This document shows, one piece after another, positions 1 to 4,678 of a stretch of 6,589 nucleotides of DNA (position 1 is the first letter of the stretch; the number at the start of each line of letters is the position of its first letter). The notes beneath the pieces are model-generated. The model did no database searches. It worked only from the letters and a program-made list of their open reading frames with translations, and was not told the origin of the DNA. The translations under genes and the position numbers were made by a program. The stretch comes from Xanthobacteraceae bacterium (GTDB taxonomy: Bacteria > Pseudomonadota > Alphaproteobacteria > Rhizobiales > Xanthobacteraceae): NCBI GenBank assembly GCA_030037185.1, contig JASHRR010000960.1, positions 1-6,589 of the forward strand, written 5' to 3'.

Positions 1-137
1 TACTTCGTCTGCGAAACGAGAGGTCGCGGGTTCGAATCCCGCCCGGCGTTCCGTGCGCCGGTAGCTCAGCGGATAGAGCACTTCCCGGCCCACAGGGTGA
101 CCTGCGGGCTGGGGTCTCAGCAATCGCCTGTTCCCGG
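1..137 (+). ncRNA. YrlA-like Y RNA, copy A (5' end cut by window edge)
   Basis: Seen: T-arm with stem 26-30/38-42 and loop UUCGAAU, preceded by a variable-loop-like AGGUC (21-25). Next comes an acceptor-like stem, 43-49 with 55-61 (7 bp including one G-U), closed by loop 50-54. Then UA (62-63) and a D-arm, 64-67/76-79, with loop AGCGGAUA, followed by A80. This is a tRNA cloverleaf in circularly permuted order with no free CCA end, as known for the tRNA-mimic domain of YrlA Y RNAs. A 14-bp hairpin with a GUGA tetraloop follows (83-114), then a 3' strand (118-137) that matches the 3' strand of copy B. The 5' strand of the basal stem should lie within a few tens of bases left of the window. A 5-bp anticodon-arm-like hairpin (4-8/16-20, loop CUGCGAA) is also possible. 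Inferred role: scaffold bound by the Ro60 protein encoded downstream, with the tRNA-like part contacting another factor. Confidence 0.75.
83..114 (+). other. 14-bp hairpin with GUGA (GNRA) tetraloop in Y RNA copy A
   Basis: Positions 83-96 pair with 101-114 around loop GUGA (97-100). There is a single A-C mismatch (92/105) and two G-U pairs. It directly follows the D-arm, where copy B instead has a 5-bp anticodon-stem strand and then a 4-bp GCAA hairpin. GNRA loops often dock in RNA tertiary contacts or bind proteins. Its role here is not known. Confidence 0.7.
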
Positions 138-156
138 ATCGTGTCCCCGATGCCGG
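134..156 (+). other. Hairpin between the two Y RNAs
   Basis: CCGG-AUCG (134-141) pairs with CGAU-(G)-CCGG (148-156), leaving loop 142-147 and a bulged G152. It overlaps the 3' end of copy A and the 5' end of copy B, so it competes with the basal stems of both. It could be a processing or termination signal if the two RNAs are made as one transcript. No T-run follows it, so a simple intrinsic terminator is unlikely. Confidence 0.4.
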
Positions 157-285
157 TGGTGAAGAGTGCTGTTACTTCGTGATCACAGGGTCGGAGGTTC
201 GATCCCTTCCGGACACAAGTCCGTAGCTCAGTGGTAGAGCATGTGAACGCCCGCAAGGGCAGAACAGCCTCGCTTGTTCCCCGGC
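152..285 (+). ncRNA. YrlA-like Y RNA, copy B (complete)
   Basis: Seen, 5' to 3': basal stem strand 152-173; variable-loop-like GGGUC (188-192); T-arm 193-197/205-209 with loop UUCGAUC; acceptor-like stem 210-214/219-223 closed by loop ACAA; UA (224-225); D-arm 226-229/237-240; A241. An anticodon-stem equivalent pairs 242-246 with 183-187 (UGUGA/UCACA). A GCCC-GCAA-GGGC hairpin with a GNRA loop follows (249-260), then the basal 3' strand 263-285. The basal stem pairs 168-173 with 263-268, leaves U167 bulged, pairs 164-166 with 269-271, and closes with 152-156/281-285. This permuted, end-less tRNA mimic on a bulged stem is the architecture described for YrlA RNAs. The position directly before rsr supports the call. 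The ends are estimated from pairing; the true transcript ends are not visible. I could not match a Ro60-binding consensus base by base. Confidence 0.8.
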
Positions 286-313
286 GCCCTTTGCTGTCAA
301 CTATCAACCCAAG

Positions 314-319
314 AGGAGG
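314..319 (+). promoter_or_regulatory. Ribosome binding site of rsr
   Basis: AGGAGG lies 5 nt before ATG 325. It decides the start against the in-frame TTG at 274, which lies inside Y RNA copy B and has no such site. Confidence 0.8.
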
Positions 320-324
320 CCACC

Positions 325-1716
325 ATGGTCACGCTCAATAAGATCGTTCGGGCCTTCACCCATGAATGCGCGCGCGGCCGGCGCTTCGCGCCCGAGATGG
401 AGTTGAGGCGCGCGCTGATGAACTGCCTCCTGTGGGAGGATCAGTTCTACGAGAACGGTGTCGCCATCGCCGACCGCATCAGGACGCTCGTGCCGCAGGT
501 CGAGCCTGCCCGCGTCGCGGCGCTGGCCATCGAGGCGCGCGAGCAAATGAAGCTTCGGCATGCGCCGCTGCTGGTGGTGCGCGAGATGGCGCGCCACGAG
601 AAGCATCGCGTGCTCGTGGCCGATACGTTGGCAAGCGTGATCCAGCGCCCCGACGAGCTGACGGAGCTGCTCGCCATCTACTGGGCGGACGCGCTCGGTC
701 CGATGCAGCAGCGCAAGCGCCAGCCAGTCTCGGCGCAGGTCAAGAAGGGGCTGGCGCGCGCGCTCACCAAGTTCGACGCCTACCAGCTCGCGAAGTATGA
801 CCGCGACGGCGCGGTGCGGATCCGGGACGTGCTGTTCCTAACCCACGCCAAGCCGAACGATGCGGCCCAGGAAAAGGTCTGGAAGCAGCTCGTCGAAGGC
901 GAGCTCAATCCGCCCGACACCTGGGAGGTCGCGCTGTCGGCCGGCAAGAACAAGAAGGCCACCTTCGAACGGCTGATCGGCGAGCGCAAGCTTGGATACC
1001 TCGCGCTCCTACGGAATCTCCGAAACATGGACAATGCGGGCGTGGATCAGTCTCTCGTCGAAGAGGCCATCCTCGACCGCCGGGGTGCCGGAAAGATCCT
1101 CCCCTTCCGGTATGTGGCCGCGGCTAGGGCCGCTCCCCGTTTCGAGGAGACGCTGGAGAAGGCCATGCTCGCCGATCTCGCCCAGGGGCCACAGCTCGCG
1201 GGCAAGACGATCATCGTCGTTGATGTCTCCGGAAGCATGTATGGCTCATACATGTCGCAGCGCAGCGACATGAACCGTGCTACAGCGGCATCAGCGCTTG
1301 CCGCTATCGCACGAGAAATGTGCGAGACGCCACGCATCTATGCCACGGCTGGCGATGACCGCACGCGAGTCCACGCAACAAAGCTCGTTCCTGCGCGACG
1401 AGGCATCGCCTTGATCGATGCCATCTACGGATTGTGCAAGCCTCTTGGCGGGGGAGGCATCTTCCTCAAGCAGGTGGTGGATTTCCTGCGCAAGGAGGAG
1501 GGTACCGCCGACCGCATCATCGTCGTGACTGATGAGCAGGACTGTGGCATCGGCAGCGAAGATTCTCCTGAGCGGGCGAAGCCGTTCGGTTCCAGGAACT
1601 ACCTGATCAATGTCGCCTCCTATCAGAACGGCATTGGTAGTGGCGCTTGGACCCGGGTCCATGGCTTCTCCGAGGCGATATTTGACTGGATCGTCGCACA
1701 GGAGAGTGAAACTTGA
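325..1716 (+). CDS. rsr: Ro60/Rsr ortholog (TROVE and vWA domains)
   Basis: This 463-residue protein is a bacterial Ro60 (Rsr), the ring-shaped protein that binds Y RNAs and the ends of misfolded or structured RNAs, and in some bacteria works with 3'-5' exoribonucleases. The helical-repeat TROVE region covers about residues 1-290; recognisable stretches include MNCLLWEDQFYENG (32-45) and LGYLALLRNLRNM (223-235). A von Willebrand factor A domain follows, with the metal site DVSGSM (D300, S302, S304) and a later acidic loop TDEQD (D403). The usual Gly-Gly-Thr of the third metal loop reads GGGGIF here (375-380), so that metal ligand may be changed. ATG at 325 is preferred because AGGAGG lies 5 nt upstream (314-319). 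The frame is open back to a TTG at 274, but that start would overlap Y RNA copy B. Two Y RNA genes immediately upstream fit the role. No rtcB, rtcA or rtcR is visible. Confidence 0.92.
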   Translation: MVTLNKIVRAFTHECARGRRFAPEMELRRALMNCLLWEDQFYENGVAIADRIRTLVPQVEPARVAALAIEAREQMKLRHAPLLVVREMARHEKHRVLVADTLASVIQRPDELTELLAIYWADALGPMQQRKRQPVSAQVKKGLARALTKFDAYQLAKYDRDGAVRIRDVLFLTHAKPNDAAQEKVWKQLVEGELNPPDTWEVALSAGKNKKATFERLIGERKLGYLALLRNLRNMDNAGVDQSLVEEAILDRRGAGKILPFRYVAAARAAPRFEETLEKAMLADLAQGPQLAGKTIIVVDVSGSMYGSYMSQRSDMNRATAASALAAIAREMCETPRIYATAGDDRTRVHATKLVPARRGIALIDAIYGLCKPLGGGGIFLKQVVDFLRKEEGTADRIIVVTDEQDCGIGSEDSPERAKPFGSRNYLINVASYQNGIGSGAWTRVHGFSEAIFDWIVAQESET

Positions 1717-1726
1717 CTGCACACCG

Positions 1727-1753
1727 AGCCGGACGTCCTCAAGACGCCCGGCT
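1727..1753 (+). terminator. Possible terminator hairpin after rsr
   Basis: AGCCGG (1727-1732) pairs with CCGGCT (1748-1753) and CGTC (1734-1737) with GACG (1743-1746), with one A-C mismatch and loop CTCAA. It starts 11 nt after the rsr stop. There is no clear T-run (TTCATAAC follows), so it may only stabilise the 3' end. Confidence 0.35.
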
Positions 1754-1772
1754 TCATAACCAGAAATGGCGC

Positions 1773-2088
1773 AAGGGAATCGATGCGAACGCGCTTGGAT
1801 CCGCTGTCGATCGATTCTGTGGTTTCGCTCGCGCAAGAAAGTCTCGGCTGCGTCGAGAAACCCCCGTTCTATGGAGTGCCGTTTTATCCGAGCATAGCAA
1901 ACTCGGCGGGTTTGCGTGCAAACAGCCATGCACAGGTGATCCATCAGCGTCGATGGCCGATTCCGCGCCTCTATGCTAGCGGCGTCGTTGCCGCACAAAC
2001 TGAGACGGGCGCCGGATATCGAGCCAGGCTGAACCTCGCATCCGCCATCACTTTTAGTTATTTAGCCATACGCTATATGGCACGTTAA
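1773..2088 (+). pseudogene. 3' remnant of an FAD-dependent fumarate-reductase/ketosteroid-dehydrogenase-type flavoprotein gene
   Basis: Two reading frames together give the C-terminal part of a family flavoprotein. The first frame (1773-1841) reads KGIDANALGSAVDRFCGFAR, like the family's '.GID..AL..TV.RFNGFARAGKD'. The second (about 1843-2088) reads LGCVEKPPFYGV, then GLRANSHAQV, WPIPRLYASG and ITFSYLAIRYMAR. These correspond to the family's LGPL.KPPFYAV, GGL.TDEHARV, PIPGLYAAGN and TFGYIAARH segments, in order and with near-normal spacing. Roughly 20-25 codons expected between FARAGKD and LGP are missing, and the frame changes there. The catalytic N-terminal FAD-binding half is absent, and Gly-rich positions near the end are altered. 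It is therefore a decayed, non-functional piece. It has the same orientation as rsr and begins 57 nt after it. The exact subfamily is uncertain. Confidence 0.75.
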
Positions 2089-2282
2089 GGCTCTGGTGCG
2101 AGGTGCGTGCGCTTGCTGCCTGATTTGACGCCGTTTACGTTCCAAATGACGCATGGCCTGCCGTTCTCGCGAGTAGCTTCGCTGCTCGCCAAACCGTCAT
2201 GACGAGTATGGAGATCGCGCCTACATTGGAAGCCTGAAATTATCGGCGAGGCGATTATCGGCGTGATTTACTTGAATGCGCG
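2089..2282. other. Intergenic stretch without a recognised gene
   Basis: Nothing coding is recognised. The right part holds a 10-bp direct repeat and an imperfect inverted repeat, listed separately. No convincing promoter was found. Confidence 0.5.
2239..2263. repeat. Direct repeat ATTATCGGCG, two copies
   Basis: ATTATCGGCG occurs at 2239-2248 and again at 2254-2263, a 15-nt period. It may be tandem binding sites or simply a small duplication. Confidence 0.55.
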
Positions 2283-2298
2283 TTACTGGAAGTAATCA
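2264..2298. repeat. Imperfect inverted repeat TGATTTACTT / AAGTAATCA
   Basis: TGATTTACTT (2264-2273) is complementary, with one extra T, to AAGTAATCA (2290-2298) across 16 nt. It overlaps the stop region of the minus-strand ORF remnant and directly follows the 10-bp direct repeat. Function unknown. Confidence 0.4.
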
Positions 2299-2641
2299 GC
2301 TTCAGATACCGCTCCCGCCTGGGCGGCATGGTATTTCTTCATTGCATTCAGCACATGATAACGTCGGCGGCCGATCGTAAAGGGTTGGGATTCTCCGCAC
2401 GAGCGCCCCAGCTCGGCCATGTCGTCCTCAGAGGCCTTCTCGGGCAGGTCGAAGTGGGCCCGCAACTCATCGGCGCTAACTCACTTGCGGCAGTGAAAGG
2501 CTACACCGCGACGCCCTCGACGGCGCGAACGACTTCCAGAACCTCGCCGCCGTAACGATGCCAGCGTCGACTGGCAAACGCTATCGCCGCCAACGAGGTT
2601 TGGTTCAACTCGGCTTGACCCACATGGGTTCTAGAGAATCG
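2283..2641 (-). pseudogene. Probable decayed minus-strand gene, unrecognised
   Basis: Two adjacent minus-strand segments look coding by their G/C-rich third positions. The 5' segment (2641 down to 2504, 46 codons, no start seen) contains LAAIAFASRRWHRYGGEVLE and VVRAVEGVAV and ends at TAG 2501-2503. The second segment (2480 down to 2283, another frame) contains LRAHFDLPEKASEDD and RRRYHVLNAMKKYHAAQAG, and ends at TAA. A frameshift between them could join both into one product of about 110 residues. I do not recognise the family. The second part alone could be read as a 60-residue protein from TTG 2465, but no good ribosome site is evident. It could instead be chance open frame in GC-rich DNA. 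Confidence 0.35.
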
Positions 2642-2867
2642 TTATGGCGCTTCACAATCGATCGAGGGCCGGCCCGTGCGCCCGCGCAATCGCGATTACG
2701 AGAAGGTGGTTGCGGCCAGATGACAACACGCGACGGGGCCGAGAGAACAAGGGTTATGTGAGCGCCCACGGGGTCAATCCGACGATGACAATCCTGGCGT
2801 TCACGCGTAGAAGACAAGCCACCGGCCTCCGCCGTATCGCAGCGGCGGGACCGCATTCCTCGAACAC
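2642..2867. other. Upstream region of the dehydrogenase gene, no gene recognised
   Basis: The + frame leading into the dehydrogenase is open from 2644, but the encoded residues show no family features and no ribosome site precedes them. A 10-bp perfect palindrome AATCGCGATT lies at 2688-2697, about 180 nt before the start codon. No clear -35/-10 pair was found. Confidence 0.4.
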
Positions 2868-2872
2868 GGAGG
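2868..2872 (+). promoter_or_regulatory. Ribosome binding site of the dehydrogenase gene
   Basis: GGAGG lies 5 nt before ATG 2878 and fixes that codon as the start. Confidence 0.75.
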
Positions 2873-2877
2873 ATCGG

Positions 2878-3888
2878 ATGCGCGCTGTTGGATATTTCGC
2901 TCCCGGCCCGATCGCGGCCCCGGACAGTCTTCGCGATATTGAGCTGCCGCGCCCGTCAGCCACCGGACGCGACCTGCTGGTCGAGGTGCGCGCCGTTTCG
3001 GTGAACCCGGTGGATTACAAGGTGCGCGCGTCCGCGCCGGCGCCTGAGGGAGCCGCGAAAGTGATCGGCTGGGATGCGGCCGGGATCGTCGTCGAGGCGG
3101 GGCCGCTGGCCACCTTGTTCAACATCGGCGACCAGGTGTTTTATGCCGGCAGCATTGCGCGCCCTGGCACCAATGCGCAGTTCCATCTGGTCGATGAGCG
3201 CATCGTCGGCCACAAGCCGCGCTCGGTCGGCTTCGCACAGGCCGCCGCGCTACCGCTGACCGCGATCACCGCCTGGGAGGCGCTGTTCGACCGCATCGAC
3301 ATTCGCAGGCCGGTACCGGGCGCAGCCCCTGCCGTGCTGCTCATCGGTGGTGCCGGCGGGGTCGGATCGATCGCAATCCAGCTGGCGCGCGCGCTCACGG
3401 ACTTGACCGTGGTGGCAACGGCCTCCCGCCCCGAGACTATGGCCTGGGTCAAGGAACTCGGCGCCCATCACGTCATCGATCACCGCAAGCCCATCGCGCC
3501 GGAAGTTGCTGCATTGAGGATCGGGCCGCCGGGTTTCGTGTTCTCCATCACCCACACGGCGGACCACCTCAAGGACGTTGCCGAACTCATCGCGCCCCAG
3601 GGCCGGCTTGCGCTCATCAACAATGAACCGCTCGAGCTTGCGTTGTTCATGCGCAAGAGCGTGTCAATCCATTGGGAGTCGATGTTCACCCGCTCGCTCA
3701 TGGAGACTGCCGACATGACCGAGCAGCACGCGCTGCTGGAGCAGGTCGCGGCTCTCGTCGACGCGGGGAAAGTCCGCGCCACGATTGCGGAGAACTTCGG
3801 CATCATCAATGCGGCAAACCTCAAGCGTGCGCACGCGTTCCTGGAAACCGGAAGGGCGCGCGGCAAGGTCGTGCTCGAAGGGTTCTAG
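2878..3888 (+). CDS. Zinc-independent medium-chain dehydrogenase / NADPH:quinone oxidoreductase-like protein
   Basis: This 336-residue protein belongs to the medium-chain dehydrogenase/reductase superfamily, in the group often annotated as 'zinc-binding alcohol dehydrogenase family protein' (close to Qor). A GroES-like N-terminal domain covers about residues 25-125, with VSVNPVDYKVR (40-50) and the conserved GWDAAGIVV (64-72). A Rossmann domain carries the dinucleotide motif GGAGGVGS (157-164), followed by ELGAHHVIDH (193-202). Despite the family name, the protein contains no cysteine at all, so neither the catalytic nor the structural zinc site of classical alcohol dehydrogenases can form. 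An NADPH-dependent reduction of quinones or reactive carbonyls is the usual inference; the substrate is unknown. The length matches the family (about 335-340). It appears monocistronic: more than 500 nt of non-coding or decayed DNA lies on each side. Confidence 0.88.
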   Translation: MRAVGYFAPGPIAAPDSLRDIELPRPSATGRDLLVEVRAVSVNPVDYKVRASAPAPEGAAKVIGWDAAGIVVEAGPLATLFNIGDQVFYAGSIARPGTNAQFHLVDERIVGHKPRSVGFAQAAALPLTAITAWEALFDRIDIRRPVPGAAPAVLLIGGAGGVGSIAIQLARALTDLTVVATASRPETMAWVKELGAHHVIDHRKPIAPEVAALRIGPPGFVFSITHTADHLKDVAELIAPQGRLALINNEPLELALFMRKSVSIHWESMFTRSLMETADMTEQHALLEQVAALVDAGKVRATIAENFGIINAANLKRAHAFLETGRARGKVVLEGF

Positions 3889-3989
3889 GTAGATCGCCCC
3901 CTTCCAAGCTTGCGGCGGCGGCCCCCTCGGCCATCCCGCGCGAAAACCGTCGCGCTCAGCTCCCGGCTTGTCGGCGACCGAGTCGCGGA

Positions 3990-4067
3990 GCCGAGCAGGC
4001 TACGCGTCCAGCTGCAATCAACTTCAAGCTGGTGATCAACCTCAAGACCGCCAAGGCGCTCGGGCTC
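3990..4067 (+). pseudogene. C-terminal scar of an ABC-transporter substrate-binding protein
   Basis: Twenty-six codons read AEQATRPAAINFKLVINLKT then AKALGL. The stretch FxLVINLKTAKALGL is the hallmark near the C-terminus of a very common substrate-binding protein family in Bradyrhizobiaceae, where it normally continues as TVP..LL.RADEVIE and stops. Here homology begins abruptly and ends at GL, directly before a hairpin. The rest of the protein (more than 280 residues) is missing, so this is a leftover of deletion or recombination. Confidence 0.7.
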
Positions 4068-4072
4068 GCGCA

Positions 4073-4117
4073 GGCCGTCATGCTGCAAAGCAGCCTGACG
4101 GCCCTTCCGTTTTACCG
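4073..4117 (+). terminator. Terminator-like hairpin with T-rich tail
   Basis: GGCCGTCA (4073-4080) pairs with TGACGGCC (4096-4103). Inside, GCTGC (4082-4086) pairs with GCAGC (4090-4094) around an AAA loop, with one T-C mismatch. CTTCCGTTTTA follows, giving a T-rich tail. This could be the intrinsic terminator of the lost substrate-binding gene or of the dehydrogenase gene 185 nt upstream, or a dispersed palindromic repeat. Confidence 0.55.
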
Positions 4118-4570
4118 CGGGGCCGCCCATCGCAGCGTTGGGCCTCCGGTCAAAGGATTCGGCATCACCAGCGGCTACCACATACATCAAGAAGCTGCTC
4201 AATCGGTATCACCAATTCCCCGGACGGAACGCGTGGATGTCTTGCGCCTTTCTGGCGCGGTTCGTTGACGAAAGTCGCCTCGATGCGATCCCAGCCGCGA
4301 AGGGCCTGGGCAGGTGCGCAAGCGGTGCTGCAGTTTGAAGCCGCGAGCGGGACCGGCTTTGCGTCTTCCTCACGTCACGTCAGAGCGGGTCGCTTGAAGA
4401 ACGTCCATGCGGGTCAGATCCGGCCTTAAGATCGCCAATGGTCAGCCTCGTGACATCGGGTTCTGCGCCTCTCACCGGGTATGACCGGCCCTCGTTCTCA
4501 TCTCCCCAACGACGCCGCCGGCGACGATGGCTGGCGTAACCTGTTGGCGGACGCGCACAACTGGCGGCGC
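4118..4570. other. Long gap without a recognised gene
   Basis: Several open frames cross this stretch on both strands but none has family features, a ribosome site or clear codon bias. The region between 4180 and 4320 is mildly coding-like in one + frame (KKLLNRYHQFPGRNAWMSCA) and may be another gene scar; I cannot identify it. The frame in front of hpaB is open from 4481 but carries no HpaB family residues. Confidence 0.4.
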
Positions 4571-4599
4571 TTGTCAGGTGATGCCCGCAACGGTATCGT
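4571..4599 (+). promoter_or_regulatory. Candidate sigma-70-type promoter for hpaB
   Basis: TTGTCA (4571-4576) and TATCGT (4594-4599) are separated by 17 nt. This would start transcription near 4605-4608, just before the 19-bp palindrome at 4623-4641. The -10 box is only a partial match. Confidence 0.35.
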
Positions 4600-4622
4600 G
4601 GATTCGTTCGCATATAGGACTT

Positions 4623-4641
4623 TTGTTCGATTATCGAACAA
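4623..4641. promoter_or_regulatory. Perfect 19-bp palindrome, likely operator of hpaB
   Basis: TTGTTCGATTATCGAACAA is two perfect 8-bp half-sites around TTA, ending 37 nt before the hpaB start codon. The core GTTCGATTATCGAAC resembles sites of IclR-type regulators of aromatic catabolism; the PcaR site GTTCGATAATCGCAC, as I remember it, is close. Its place just after the candidate promoter fits repression, possibly relieved by an aromatic compound. No regulator gene is visible in the window, and MarR-type binding is an alternative. Confidence 0.65.
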
Positions 4642-4666
4642 CGACTTTGCAGCCGCGGGAGACGAA

Positions 4667-4673
4667 AGGGAGG
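4667..4673 (+). promoter_or_regulatory. Ribosome binding site of hpaB
   Basis: AGGGAGG lies 5 nt before ATG 4679. It selects this start over the in-frame ATG at 4481, which would place the operator palindrome inside the coding region. Confidence 0.8.
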
Positions 4674-4678
4674 ACGCA

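Noticed and set aside
1..80. Ordinary tRNA genes: a 3' tRNA half at 1-50 followed by a 5' half at 55-80
   Set aside because: The T-arm is followed by an acceptor strand that pairs with the strand right after it, no CCA-end logic is present, and the same permuted order recurs at 183-246 before a Ro60 gene. A YrlA-type Y RNA explains all of this better.
274..324. Longer rsr start at TTG 274
   Set aside because: The 17 extra residues overlap Y RNA copy B, there is no ribosome site there, and AGGAGG sits properly before ATG 325.
2644..2877. 78-residue N-terminal extension of the dehydrogenase
   Set aside because: It has no family features. The family begins at MRAVGYFAPG (ATG 2878), which has a good GGAGG site.
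3885..4202. Minus-strand open frame of about 105 codons opposite the ABC scar
   Set aside because: It is the antisense of the substrate-binding remnant and the hairpin; it has no ribosome site and no recognisable domain.
4481..4678. 66-residue N-terminal extension of HpaB
   Set aside because: It has no family similarity and would encode the promoter and palindrome within the gene. AGGGAGG precedes ATG 4679.
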